Part shown: in pieces, positions 1 through 8,847 of the stretch
Numbering within the stretch: the stretch's first letter is position 1
Layout: the number at the start of each line of letters is the position of its first letter
NCBI RefSeq assembly: GCF_000414115.1
Contig: NZ_AOPZ01000028.1
Location: 34,652-98,651 of the forward strand
Direction: 5' to 3'
Length of the DNA: 64,000 nucleotides
From: Streptomyces aurantiacus JA 4570
Lineage (GTDB): Bacteria > Actinomycetota > Actinomycetes > Streptomycetales > Streptomycetaceae
Translations under genes and position numbers: made by a program
The notes under the pieces: generated by a model
Told to the model about the DNA's origin: nothing
The model's input: only the letters and a program-made list of their open reading frames with translations
Databases searched by the model: none

Positions 1-2
1 TG

Positions 3-530
3 CGGCATGTCGGGATCGGTCACCACACCGGTCAGCCCACCGCACTGCACGTCATCGCCTACACCACCGTGCAGGAGCTGGCCACCCGCGAAGCCCACCG
101 GAACACCGGCCGACTCTGTGGCGACCCACTGGGCGAACAACTCATGGCCAAGATCGCCGCAGACGAAAACCTGCACATGCTGTTCTACCGCGACCTGTAC
201 GCCGATGCTCTTCAGGTCGCACCAGATGCCGCCGTCGCGGCGCTCGCTGACGTCATCTGTGGTTTCAGCATGCCCGGATCCGCCATCCCGGGCTTCCGCA
301 GGCGGTCGCTGCGTATCGCCAAGGCCGGCATCTACAACCTCGACATCCACCGCCGACAGGTCGTCCTGCCGCTCCTGCGCCACCTGGGAATCATGAACCT
401 TCCCGATCTCGGCCCGGAAGGTGATCAGGCACAACACCGCATCGCCTCCCACCTGGAACATCTGTCCGCTACGGCAGAACGTTTCCAAGCGCTCTTCACC
501 CAGAAGGCAGGGACCCCCGTGACTGATTGA
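3..530 (+). CDS. acyl-[acyl-carrier-protein] desaturase, C-terminal part (5' end outside window)
   Basis: Soluble diiron stearoyl-ACP-type desaturase that introduces a double bond into an acyl chain held on ACP. The reading frame is open from the first bases of the window, so the N-terminal half with the first iron ligands lies upstream. Visible are the family's middle ligand region (TVQELATREAHRNTG, aligning with the TFQERAT...HGNTAR region of plant enzymes) and the ADENLH motif corresponding to the ADEKRH Glu-x2-His iron ligands. The C-terminal MPGSAIPGF and helical tail also fit the family. An internal GTG at 69 is not a credible start because homology continues upstream. The next gene is a separate lipoprotein gene. 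Confidence 0.85.
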   Translation, partial: RHVGIGHHTGQPTALHVIAYTTVQELATREAHRNTGRLCGDPLGEQLMAKIAADENLHMLFYRDLYADALQVAPDAAVAALADVICGFSMPGSAIPGFRRRSLRIAKAGIYNLDIHRRQVVLPLLRHLGIMNLPDLGPEGDQAQHRIASHLEHLSATAERFQALFTQKAGTPVTD

Positions 531-677
531 GCCGCCGACCGGCCCGAGCGCCGCGCACCCGCCGCCGTCCACCGCGCCTCACCCGTACGGACCGCCGCGC
601 TGGTGGGCCCGGCCGGCCGGTGATGCCGTGAGGGGGCAGCACCCGTATCTGTGAGGGCCCTTCAGGAGGCATCCGCC

Positions 678-1508
678 ATGAACCGCCGCCCGCCGCGTAC
701 GCCCCGCCTCCTTGCCTTCGTCCTGGCAACGAGCGCCTTGTTGACCACGGCGGCCTGCTCGGGGAGCGACGGCGACGGCGGGGAACAGGGCCGCGCGGAC
801 GTCTCCGCGTCGCCGGTGGCCGAGAAGTCTCCGACGGCGTCGGCGTCCGCCAAGGCGCTGACCGCGGCGGGAGCGAAGGCCGCGCTGCTCACCGAGGCCG
901 ACCTGGAGGACGACTGGACCCAGGTGAAGGACGCGGCCACGTGGCGGGACTCGCTCCTCATCGGCAAGGTGAAGGTGGCGGACTTCCTGACCGGCAAGGC
1001 GGACGCCGCCGACTGCCAGAAACTGCTCGACGCCCTCTACGGCGACGATCTGCTGGGCAAGCCGACCGGGGCGAGCGCCCTGACCGGCTTCGCGGACGGC
1101 GGCGACGCCCGGCTGCTCCAACAGGTCGCCGCCTACGATCAGAGCCGTCTGGACAAGTCGCTGGCCTGGCTGAAGACGCTGCCGGTCACCTGCGACCAGT
1201 TCACGGTCACCGGCGGGGACGCGGGCCGGCGGACCGTACAGGTTGTCGAGACATCGCTGCCCGGCGTGGGAGACGCGCGCCAAGGGCTGCGCGTCACGCT
1301 GAAGGGCGAGACGGACGGGTCGCCCACCACGCTGACGCTCGACGTCGCCGCGGTGCGCATCGGCCCGAACGCCCTCACGGTCACCGGCGGTGGACTCGAC
1401 GGCCTCGAGGACGACACCACCGAGCAGGCCGTACGCCAAGGCACCGACCGCCTCGAGGACGTCCTCACCGGCCGAACCCCGCCCGCTCAGCCCGGCGATG
1501 GCTACTGA
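678..1508 (+). CDS. secreted lipoprotein of unknown function
   Basis: 276-residue protein with a lipoprotein signal peptide: Arg-rich n-region (MNRRPPRTPR), a short hydrophobic segment and lipobox LTTAAC with Cys about residue 25, followed by an acidic/Gly linker. The mature part has no domain I recognise; its size and fold resemble the small actinobacterial lipoproteins related to LppX/sensor-like domains, which is weak inference. ATG 678 is chosen because a strong AGGAGG lies 8 nt upstream; the frame is open further upstream but without a ribosome site. Expected to be anchored on the outer face of the membrane. Confidence 0.75.
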   Translation: MNRRPPRTPRLLAFVLATSALLTTAACSGSDGDGGEQGRADVSASPVAEKSPTASASAKALTAAGAKAALLTEADLEDDWTQVKDAATWRDSLLIGKVKVADFLTGKADAADCQKLLDALYGDDLLGKPTGASALTGFADGGDARLLQQVAAYDQSRLDKSLAWLKTLPVTCDQFTVTGGDAGRRTVQVVETSLPGVGDARQGLRVTLKGETDGSPTTLTLDVAAVRIGPNALTVTGGGLDGLEDDTTEQAVRQGTDRLEDVLTGRTPPAQPGDGY

Positions 1509-1514
1509 GCACGT

Positions 1515-2045
1515 TCAGTCGATCAGCCCCGCCTCGCGCAGTGCCCGCTCACCCTCGGGGCTCTTCACGGTGTGCTCCGGGTGATCAAAGGCGACGAGCG
1601 GGTTGAGTACGACATGCAGCATGAGGCTCTCGCTCCGACTCCCCCAGAAGGCGTGCGGTACGTTGCGGGGGAAGACCACCACATCTCCTGGGCGAACGTC
1701 ACGCTTGATGAGTTGGCCGTCCTTGAGCGCGAAGAACGTGCCCCGTCCTCGAATGGCCGTGCACACCCGGTCCCCGTGAGGGTGGATGTGCATGTAGGAC
1801 TTCTCCTCGCTCTGCGGCGCGAACTGGTCGAGGCCGAATCCGACGCCGTCGTCCGTCTGACCGATGAGCTTGGTCTGCATGCAGTCGACCGGCACCCATG
1901 GCGTGCTCTCGAACCGTTCGGGCGACGGCAGGCCGGAGAGGTCCAGCTCGTCGTATTCGTTCCCCGCCGCCCACCTCTTGAGAACCAGCGCCCTGACGCC
2001 CTCCGTCGGGACCTTGCCGTTGACCACGTCACCCAAGCTGGACAC
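1515..2045 (-). CDS. cupin-domain protein
   Basis: 176-residue single-domain cupin. The conserved first motif is visible as HIHPHGDRVCTAIRGRG (His/His/Asp metal-ligand region) and the second as PRNVPHAFWG, so a metal-binding beta-barrel is likely; the substrate is unknown. The start is taken at GTG 2045, preceded by GGGAGG with 7-nt spacing. A longer frame to 2090 exists but its extra 15 residues lack a ribosome site. Convergent with the lipoprotein gene: only 6 bp separate the two stop codons. Could be a dioxygenase-like or sugar-binding cupin; function is not assignable from sequence. Confidence 0.75.
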   Translation of the reverse strand: MSSLGDVVNGKVPTEGVRALVLKRWAAGNEYDELDLSGLPSPERFESTPWVPVDCMQTKLIGQTDDGVGFGLDQFAPQSEEKSYMHIHPHGDRVCTAIRGRGTFFALKDGQLIKRDVRPGDVVVFPRNVPHAFWGSRSESLMLHVVLNPLVAFDHPEHTVKSPEGERALREAGLID

Positions 2046-2264
2046 TTGCTTTCCTCCCGTGCGGAAAGGGACTTCCGTCTCTAAAAACATGTAGACCGTT
2101 CAGGCCAAGGGAGGGAAGGGTGAACGGCCGAGCTTGCCTGCGCATCGAAGGCCGACCGGGGGACACCTCGAACCGGAGCGAAGTTGTACCAGCTCAAGAG
2201 GTCAATTCCCGCACAGTCACTTCGATGCGCTCTTGACGCGCGCCGAAAGGACCTTGTGCGCGGC

Positions 2265-2300
2265 GCCCCACCCCGTACGGTCGCCCCACCCCATACGGTC
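2265..2300. repeat. 18-bp tandem repeat, two copies, upstream of osmoprotectant operon
   Basis: GCCCCACCCC followed by (G/A)TACGGTC occurs twice with exact 18-bp period. Each copy contains TACGGT, which fits the TANNNT -10 pattern of streptomycete promoters, so the duplication may duplicate a promoter element for the permease gene at 2345. A TTGACG lies at about 2233 but at poor spacing. The 299-bp gap between the cupin start and the permease holds nothing else I can name. Confidence 0.4.
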
Positions 2301-2344
2301 CAGCACGACGTGCCGTCCCCCGTGCGGCCCGCTGGAATGGGCAG

Positions 2345-3025
2345 GTGACCGCGCCTCCGGACGACTGCCTCGCGCGCAACGAGTGGATCTGCGGCGAGTA
2401 TCTGAGCACCCGCCGGGAGATCCTCGTCGACGCCGTGCTGCAGCACCTGGAGCTGACCTCGCTCTCCGTCCTGATCGCGGTCGTCATCGCCCTGCCGCTG
2501 GCCGTCCTGGCCCGCCGCTGGGGCCTCGCCTCGGGGCCGGTGCTCGCGGTCACCACGGTCCTGTACACCATCCCGTCGCTCGCGATGTTCTCGCTGCTGC
2601 TGCCGGTGTACGGCCTGTCGTCGACGCTGGTCGTCGCGGGCCTCGTCCTGTACTCGCTGACGCTGCTCGTCCGGAACATCCTCGCCGGGCTGCGCGCCGT
2701 GCCCGAGGAGACCCGGCAGGCCGCGCGCGGCATGGGCTACGGCCCCGTCCGGCTGCTCCTGACCGTGGAGCTGCCGCTCGCCCTGCCCGCCGCCATGGCG
2801 GGCCTGCGCATCGCCACCGTCTCGGCGGTATCGCTGGCCACCGTCGGCGCGATCGTCGGCTTCGGCGGCCTCGGCAACCTCATCTACGCCGGCATGAACA
2901 CCTACTTCAAGGCGCAGGTCCTCACCGCCTCCGTGCTCTGCGTGATCATCGCCGTCCTCGCCGACCTGCTGCTGCTCGGCGTACAGCGACTCCTGACGCC
3001 CTGGACGAGGGCGGCCCGCGGATGA
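2345..3025 (+). CDS. osmoprotectant ABC transporter permease (OpuC/ProW type)
   Basis: 226-residue inner-membrane permease for a glycine betaine/choline/carnitine-type importer. Several hydrophobic segments and the BPD_transp_1 EAA-like loop are visible (EETRQAARGMGYGPVRLLLTVELPLALP, about residues 119-146). It begins with GTG 2345 and its stop overlaps the ATG of the next permease (ATGA at 3022). Two permeases, a binding protein and an ATPase encoded on the opposite strand past a methyltransferase gene make a complete OpuC-type set. Osmotic induction is expected for the family but no specific operator is visible. Confidence 0.88.
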   Translation: MTAPPDDCLARNEWICGEYLSTRREILVDAVLQHLELTSLSVLIAVVIALPLAVLARRWGLASGPVLAVTTVLYTIPSLAMFSLLLPVYGLSSTLVVAGLVLYSLTLLVRNILAGLRAVPEETRQAARGMGYGPVRLLLTVELPLALPAAMAGLRIATVSAVSLATVGAIVGFGGLGNLIYAGMNTYFKAQVLTASVLCVIIAVLADLLLLGVQRLLTPWTRAARG

Positions 3026-3699
3026 AGACCCTGACCGACGCCTGGGACTGGCTCGCCGACTCCGCGCACTGGGCGGGCGACGACGGCATCTGGCACCGGC
3101 TCACCCAGCACCTCGTCCTCACCGTCGTCTGCCTGCTGATCAGCTGCCTCATCGCGCTGCCCGTCGCGCTCGTCCTCGGCCACCTCGGCAAGGGCGGCGC
3201 GCTCGCCGTGAACATCTCCAACGTCGGGCGCGCCGTGCCGACCTTCGCGGTGCTCGTCCTGCTGCTCCTCACCCCGCTCGGGAAGTGGGGCGAGGGCCCC
3301 ACCGTCGTCGCCCTGGTGCTGTTCGCCGTGCCGCCGCTGCTCACCAACGCGTACGTCGGCATGCGCGGCGTGGACCGCAGCGTCGTGCAGGCCGCGCGCG
3401 GGATGGGCATGACGGGGCGGCAGATGCTGTGGCGGGTGGAGGCGCCGCTCGCGCTGCCGCTGATCATGAGCGGGGTGCGCATCGCCGCCGTGCAGCTCGT
3501 CGCCACCGCCACCATCGCGGCGCTCGCGGGCGGCGGCGGGCTCGGCCGCATCATCACGGCCGGCTTCAACCTGGCCAGCACGCCGCAGGTGGTGGCGGGC
3601 GCGGTGCTCGTCGCCGTGTTCGCCCTCCTGGTCGAGGGCGTCTTCGAGGCGGCGGAGCGGCTGGCGCCCGGGTGGGCGCGCAAGGCGGGGAAGGGGTGA
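3022..3699 (+). CDS. osmoprotectant ABC transporter permease, second subunit (OpuC/ProW type)
   Basis: 225-residue permease paralogous to the preceding gene and translationally coupled to it by a 4-nt overlap. The EAA-like cytoplasmic loop is clear (DRSVVQAARGMGMTGRQMLWRVEAPLALPL), followed by the GGGGLGRIITAGFN segment typical of OpuCB/OpuCD. About six membrane segments are evident. The stop codon overlaps the GTG start of the binding-protein gene (GTGA at 3696), so permease, permease and binding protein form one transcription unit. Confidence 0.88.
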   Translation: MKTLTDAWDWLADSAHWAGDDGIWHRLTQHLVLTVVCLLISCLIALPVALVLGHLGKGGALAVNISNVGRAVPTFAVLVLLLLTPLGKWGEGPTVVALVLFAVPPLLTNAYVGMRGVDRSVVQAARGMGMTGRQMLWRVEAPLALPLIMSGVRIAAVQLVATATIAALAGGGGLGRIITAGFNLASTPQVVAGAVLVAVFALLVEGVFEAAERLAPGWARKAGKG

Positions 3700-4734
3700 G
3701 TGCAGTGACTGGGGCGAGCGCGTCGAGCAGGGCGACCCGGGCGAGCGCGGCGAACAGAGCGGGCGCGGCGGGCGCCCCCGTGCGCGTGCGGAACTGGCGC
3801 ACCCGCTGCGGCGTGCTGGTCGCGGCCGCCGCCCTGCTCGCCTCCGGCTGCGGCGGGCCCGTCCCTGGAGAACCAGGGCGAGGTCACCGCGCCGCCCGGC
3901 GACAGCAAGAACCTCGTCGTCGGCTCCGCCGGTTTCACCGAGAGCGATCTGCTCGCGCAGATGTACGCGCTGCTCCTGGACAAGGCCGGATACGGCACGG
4001 AGATCCTGTCCGTCGCCAACCGCGAACTGTACGAACCCGCCCTGGAGTCCGGGCAGATCGACGTCGTGCCCGAGTACGCGGCGACGTTCGCCGACTGGCT
4101 CAACGCCAAGGTCAACGGCGCCGACGCGAAGCCCGTCGGCTCGCCCGACCTGGACGCCACCATGAAGGCCCTGCGGAAGCTGGCCGCGCCGCGCGGCCTG
4201 ACCGTCCTCGACCCCGGAAAGGCCGTGGACCAGAACGCGTTCGCGGTCGCCACCTCGTACGCGCGCAGGCACCACCTGAAGACCCTCAGCGACCTCGGCA
4301 AGTCCGGCCTGAAGGTGCGGCTCGCCGCGGGCGACGAATGCGTACAGCGCCCCTACTGCGAACCCGGCCTGAAGAAGGTCTACGGCATCGACGTCACCGG
4401 CGTCGACCCCAAGGGCGTCGGCACCACACAGGCCAAGAAGGCCGTCCAGAGCGGCCAGGACCAGATGGTCCTCACCACCACGACGGACGCCACGCTCGAC
4501 GAGTTCGGCCTCGTCCTCCTCGCCGACGACAAGCACCTGCAGAACGCCGACTACATCGTCCCGGTCGTCAACCGCTCCCGGGCGGGCAGCGAGGGCGTCT
4601 CCCGCGCCCTCGGCCGCCTCAACACCGTTCTGACGACGGACGACCTGGCCGACATGAACCGCCAGGTGGACAGCTGGCGCCGACTGCCGGAGGACGTGGC
4701 GAAGACGTACTTGGAGGACAAGGGACTGCTGTAG
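3696..4734 (+). CDS. osmoprotectant-binding lipoprotein (OpuCC type), apparent frameshift near 3860
   Basis: Substrate-binding protein of the quaternary-amine ABC importer. The N-terminus (GTG 3696 or 3705) is read in one frame: hydrophobic signal peptide ending in a lipobox, LLASGC, then GGP. The mature domain is read in another frame from about 3865: ENQGEVTAPPGDSKNLVVGSAGFTES onward, with the OpuAC core and a Cys pair (ECVQRPYC). Removing one C from the GGGCCCG run at about 3857-3861 joins the two perfectly into about 345 residues, the usual family length. Frame 1 has no start between the permease stop and ATG 3961. This is either a real lesion or a single-base error in a GC homopolymer. 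The mature domain itself looks intact. Confidence 0.8.
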
Positions 4735-4767
4735 GGGCCGGGCCCCACGCCTGCCATGCTGGCCCGC

Positions 4768-5409
4768 ATGGCTGATCACGGGGACCACGAAGCAGTCCGG
4801 CGCAGCTACGACACCGTCGCCGAGGAGTACGCGCAGCGGTTGCATGACGAACTCGACGCCAGGCCGCTCGAACGGGCGCTCCTGTCCTGCCTGGTGGAGC
4901 AGGCGGAGCCGGGTGCGCCCGTCGCCGACCTCGGCTGCGGGCCGGGGCACGTGGCGGCCCATCTCACCGGGCTCGGCGTGCGCGCCGTCGGTGTCGACCT
5001 GTCGGCGGGGATGGTCGCGACGGGCCGCCGCCGGTATCCGCGGGTGGAGTTCCGCGAGGGCGACCTGCTGCATCTGCCCGCTGAGGACGGGGAGTTCGCC
5101 GCTGCCGTCGCCCTCTACACGATCATCCACCTCGACCCGCACGAACTACTCCCGGCGTTCGTGGAGGCGCGGCGGGTGCTGCGCCCCTCCGGGCTGCTGC
5201 TCGTGTCGTTCCACATCGGCACGGAGATCCGGCACTTCGACGAGTGGTGGGGACACGACGTGGACCTCGACTTCCGCTTTCTCGCCGTCCCGGACATCGC
5301 CGGGCTCCTGGAGGAGGCGGGTTTCGCCGTGGAGGCGCGCCTGGAACGCGAGCCGGCACCGGGCGAGGCCCAGACACGCCGCGCCTACCTGCTGGCCCGC
5401 CGCACCTGA
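4768..5409 (+). CDS. SAM-dependent class I methyltransferase
   Basis: 213-residue Rossmann-type methyltransferase. Motif I is VADLGCGPGHVAAHL, the acidic residue after strand 2 is in VGVDLS, and the post-motif region EGDLLHLPAEDGEFAAAV fits Methyltransf_11. The substrate is unknown. ATG 4768 is chosen over ATG 4756 because the short CATGCTGG-N-ATG arrangement resembles a leaderless start, but both are possible. It lies between the osmoprotectant binding protein and its oppositely oriented ATPase; a link to betaine metabolism is only positional. Confidence 0.82.
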   Translation: MADHGDHEAVRRSYDTVAEEYAQRLHDELDARPLERALLSCLVEQAEPGAPVADLGCGPGHVAAHLTGLGVRAVGVDLSAGMVATGRRRYPRVEFREGDLLHLPAEDGEFAAAVALYTIIHLDPHELLPAFVEARRVLRPSGLLLVSFHIGTEIRHFDEWWGHDVDLDFRFLAVPDIAGLLEEAGFAVEARLEREPAPGEAQTRRAYLLARRT

Positions 5410-5532
5410 CCCCGACCGGGGGGGCACCTTTTCCGCCGCAACGGCGAGCACCCACCACACACCGCACCGGCGGTGCCGAACCACCCCAGCCGTGGCGCAG
5501 CCAAACCCCCACCACCCCGCGCCGGAGAGGCG

Positions 5533-6676
5533 CTACGCGTCGGCGACCGAGTCGAACTCCACATCCCCCCGCCCCACCCCGTGGGCATCCGCGTCCACCG
5601 ACCGCCGCAGCGCCTCGTGCAGCCACGAAGCGGGCGCCGTCCACGACGGCGACCCAGCCCGCGTCGTGCTGGAGCATCATGCCGAACGCCTGCTTCAGCG
5701 GGGTGCCGACGGGGACCCAGGCGTTCATGCGGTGTGCCAGGTCGCCGACCGTGGCCCCGTCGCCGGCGCGCGCGACCTCGTCGACGCCCACCCAGCCGTG
5801 CAGGTCGCCCTCGGCGTTCAGGACCATCGCCCAGCGGGCGTCGTCCGCGCGGAGCCGGGCCGCGGCCTGCGTGGCGGGCTCGTCGAGGCGGGCCACGGGC
5901 GGCTGCTCCAGGTCGTCGGCCTCGATCTCGGTGACGGAGAGCCGCTTCAGACCCCGGTCCGCGCCCACGAACTCGGCCACGTACGGCGTCGCGGGCGTGC
6001 CGAGGACCGCGCCCGGGGTGTCGAACTGCTCGATGCGCCCCTGCCCGTACACCGCGACCCGGTCACCGAGGCGTACGGCCTCCTCGATGTCGTGCGTGAC
6101 CATCAGGACGGTCTTGCGCACGGTGCGCTGGAGGTTCAGGAACTCGTTCTGCAGGCGCTCCCGCACCACCGGGTCGACGGCGCCGAACGGCTCGTCCATC
6201 AGGAGCACCGGCGGGTCGGCGGCGAGCGCGCGGGCCACGCCGACGCGCTGGCGCTGCCCGCCCGAGAGCTGCTCCGGATAGCGGCCCCCGTACGTCTTCG
6301 GGTCGAGCCCGACCAGGTCGAGCAGCTCGGCGGCGCGCGCCCGCGCCCTGGCCCGCTTCCAGCCGACGAGGGCGGGCACGGTGGCCGTGTTGTCGAGGAC
6401 GGTGCGGTGCGGGAAGAGGCCGACCTGCTGGATGACGTAGCCGATGCGGCGGCGCAGCCGCACCGGGTCGACGCCCGCGATGTCCTCGCCGTTGACGTAG
6501 ATGTGGCCCGCGGTCGGCTCGATCAGCCGGTTCACCATCATCATCGTGGTCGTCTTGCCGCAGCCGGAAGGACCGACGAGCGTGACCAGCTCTCCCTCGG
6601 CGACCTCGAAGGAGAGGTCGTCCACGGCCGTCGTGCCGTCCGGGTAACGCTTGGTCACCTGCTCGAACCGGATCAT
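5533..6676 (-). CDS. osmoprotectant ABC transporter ATP-binding protein (OpuCA/ProV type), C-terminus frameshifted
   Basis: Cytoplasmic ATPase of the quaternary-amine importer. Walker A (GPSGCGKTT), Q-loop, signature LSGGQRQR, Walker B (VLLMDEP) and the H-loop (VTHDIEEA) are all present, followed by a CBS-type regulatory region (about residues 250-350). Near 5623-5626 the frame breaks: after VVDGARF the expected tail LHEALRRSVDAD...VEFDSVADA continues in another frame to a stop at 5533, as if roughly 20 nt encoding a GVLTPA-like stretch were lost. Without correction the frame would run to 5123, antisense through the methyltransferase, with Arg/Gly-rich sequence that is not protein-like. ATG 6676 has GAGGG just upstream. 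Confidence 0.82.
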
Positions 6677-6715
6677 TCCCTCACGCTAACCGCGCGTGAT
6701 CGTCCCCGCATACGC

Positions 6716-7372
6716 TCAGTCGGCGCCGGTCACCAGGACCACCTCCAGGGTGCGCGGACCGTGCACGCCCTCGACGCGGTCGAGTTCGATGTCGCTGGTC
6801 GCGGACGGTCCCGAGATCCAGGTGAGCGGACGGGCCGGGTCGAGCCGTTCGAGGGCCCGCGGCACGGAGGAGACGACCTGGTCGGGGACGCGGACGACGC
6901 AGATGTGATGGTCCGGTACGAGGGTGATGCGGCGCCGCCCCTGGTCGGGGCCGCCGTCCAGGACGATGGTGCCGGTCTCGGCGATCGCCACCGCGCAGCC
7001 GGTGACGACGGCGTCGGCCTCGTCGAGATCGGCCGCAGTGCTCCCGGCCCGGTCGGCGACGCGGACGGGATGGGCGGCGGCCAGCCACCCCGGCGGCAGG
7101 GCGGGCGGCACGAGGACGGTCCGGGCGCCGCTGGAGGCCAGCAGCCGCATCAGCAGCAGCGGGAGTTCCTCGCGGTCCGTGCGGTGCACGATCGCCCGGT
7201 AGTCGGCCAGGTTCCCGGCGAGCAGGTCGACGGTCTGCTCGGTGGTGCGCGTGCCGTGCTCGCGCAGATAGCTGCGGTCGACGGCCTGCTCGTACGACGC
7301 CTCCGGGTCCGGGTCTCCCGGGGTGCCGAGGGCACGCCGTACACGTCCGAGGATGATGTCCCGGCTGGTCAC
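6716..7372 (-). CDS. lutC: lactate utilization protein C (LUD domain)
   Basis: 218-residue LUD-domain protein, the third subunit of the LutABC system that oxidises L-lactate to pyruvate with electrons passed to the respiratory chain. The N-terminus MTSRDIILGRVRRAL and core GCAVAIAETGTIVLDGGPDQGRR...VPDHHICVV are characteristic of LutC/YkgG. Start GTG 7372 overlaps the lutB stop (GTGA), so translation is coupled. Last gene of the minus-strand operon lutA-lutB-lutC. Confidence 0.92.
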   Translation of the reverse strand: MTSRDIILGRVRRALGTPGDPDPEASYEQAVDRSYLREHGTRTTEQTVDLLAGNLADYRAIVHRTDREELPLLLMRLLASSGARTVLVPPALPPGWLAAAHPVRVADRAGSTAADLDEADAVVTGCAVAIAETGTIVLDGGPDQGRRRITLVPDHHICVVRVPDQVVSSVPRALERLDPARPLTWISGPSATSDIELDRVEGVHGPRTLEVVLVTGAD

Positions 7373-8847
7373 GCCTCGCCCTCCTGTCCTCCGCCGGTGC
7401 GCTGCCACCAGTCCCGGAACGATTCGCCGGGCACCTTCGGCAGGTCCCGGGTCGCGCTCCACGCCCGGCCGGGCCCCGGCAGCGTACGCGGATGCACCCG
7501 GCGGGTGCGGGCGGCGAGGCGCTGACCGGCGCGCAGCAGTCCGGGCCTGCCGAACACCATGCCCGCCGCGCGCATCGCGGCCCGTTCGGCCGCGTGTCCC
7601 CGGGCGGGCTTGAGGGTCACCTTCGCGCCGTGGCGGGTGAACTCGCCGCCCTGGACGACGCGTTCGCGCAGGTGCACGAGGACTTCGGGGATGTCGATGG
7701 CGACCGGGCACACCTCGTAGCAGGCGCCGCAGAGGCTGGAGGCGTAGGGGAGGGAGGCGTCGATCGCGCTGGCGGTGCCGCGCAGTTGGGGGCTGAGGAT
7801 GGCGCCGATCGGGCCGGGGTAGACCGAGCCGTAGGCGTGCCCGCCCGCCCGCTCGTAGACGGGGCACACGTTCAGGCAGGCCGAGCAGCGGATGCAGCGC
7901 AGGGCCTGGCGGCCGACGTCGTCGGCGAGGGTGTCGGTGCGGCCGTTGTCGAGGAGCACGAGGTGGAAGGTGTCGGGCCCGTCGCCGTCCGTCGTGCCGG
8001 TCCACATCGACGTGTACGGGTTCATGCGCTCGGCGGTCGAGGAGCGCGGCAGGGTCTGGAGGAAGACCTCCAGGTCCCGCCAGGTCGGCACGATCTTCTC
8101 GATGCCGACGACGGAGATCAGCGTCTCGGGCAGCGTCAGGCACATGCGGCCGTTGCCCTCGGACTCCACGACCACCAGGGTGCCGGTCTCGGCGACCATG
8201 AAGTTCGCCCCGGAGACACCGACCTTGGCGCGCAGGAACTTCTCCCGCAGGTGCAGCCGGGCGGCCTCGGCCAGCTCGGCGGGCGCGTCCGTGAGGTGCT
8301 CGGGGGCGGGGCGGCCCCAAGGCCCCATCTCCCGCTCGAAGATGTCGCGGATCTCGCCGCGGTTGCGGTGGATGGCGGGGACCAGGATGTGCGAGGGACG
8401 GTCCTTGCCGAGCTGCACGATGAGTTCGGCGAGGTCGGTCTCGTAGGCGCGGATGCCCGCCGCCTCCAGGGCTTCGTTGAGCCCGATCTCCTGCGTGGCC
8501 ATCGACTTGACCTTGACCACTTCGGACTCGCCGGTCTCCTTGACGAGGCCGGTGACGATCCGGTTCGCCTCGTCGGCGTCGGCGGCCCAGTGGACGGTGC
8601 CGCCCGCCGTGGTGACGGCCTCCTCCAACCGCACCAGGTAGTGGTCGAGATGGCGCAGCGTGTGGTCCTTGATCTGCTTGCCCGCCTCGCGCAGCCGCGC
8701 CCAGTCGTCGAGTTCGGCGACGGCCTTCGCGCGCTTGTCGCGGATGGTGTGGGTGGCGTGCCGCAGGTTCGCCCGCAGCGTGGTGTTGCCTACGGCCTCG
8801 TGCGCCGCCTTCGGAAAGGCAGGCATCCCGACGAACGTCCCGCTCAT
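7369..8847 (-). CDS. lutB: lactate utilization iron-sulfur protein B
   Basis: 492-residue LutB: an N-terminal LUD domain (ANFMVAETGTLVVVESEGN) followed by a two-cluster ferredoxin-like domain with CIRCSACLNVCPVY and CGACYEVCPVAID, which bind two [4Fe-4S] clusters, then a DUF3390-like tail. Part of the cytosolic LutABC L-lactate oxidation complex. ATG 8847 overlaps the lutA stop (ATGA) and its own stop overlaps the lutC start. All cluster cysteines are present. Confidence 0.94.
   Translation of the reverse strand: MSGTFVGMPAFPKAAHEAVGNTTLRANLRHATHTIRDKRAKAVAELDDWARLREAGKQIKDHTLRHLDHYLVRLEEAVTTAGGTVHWAADADEANRIVTGLVKETGESEVVKVKSMATQEIGLNEALEAAGIRAYETDLAELIVQLGKDRPSHILVPAIHRNRGEIRDIFEREMGPWGRPAPEHLTDAPAELAEAARLHLREKFLRAKVGVSGANFMVAETGTLVVVESEGNGRMCLTLPETLISVVGIEKIVPTWRDLEVFLQTLPRSSTAERMNPYTSMWTGTTDGDGPDTFHLVLLDNGRTDTLADDVGRQALRCIRCSACLNVCPVYERAGGHAYGSVYPGPIGAILSPQLRGTASAIDASLPYASSLCGACYEVCPVAIDIPEVLVHLRERVVQGGEFTRHGAKVTLKPARGHAAERAAMRAAGMVFGRPGLLRAGQRLAARTRRVHPRTLPGPGRAWSATRDLPKVPGESFRDWWQRTGGGQEGEA

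Noticed and set aside
2902..5142. Very long open frame on the minus strand across the osmoprotectant genes
   Set aside because: Antisense shadow of real genes in high-GC DNA; composition is Arg/Gly/Ala/His-rich without domains and it crosses several well-supported genes.
5123..5532. Extension of the OpuCA-type ATPase to 5123
   Set aside because: The extra about 130 residues are low-complexity Arg/Gly/Pro antisense to the methyltransferase; a frameshift to the stop at 5533 explains the conserved tail better.
4844..7525. Plus-strand open frame of about 890 codons through methyltransferase and ATPase
   Set aside because: Out of frame with the methyltransferase and antisense to the ATPase and LutC; no protein-like features.
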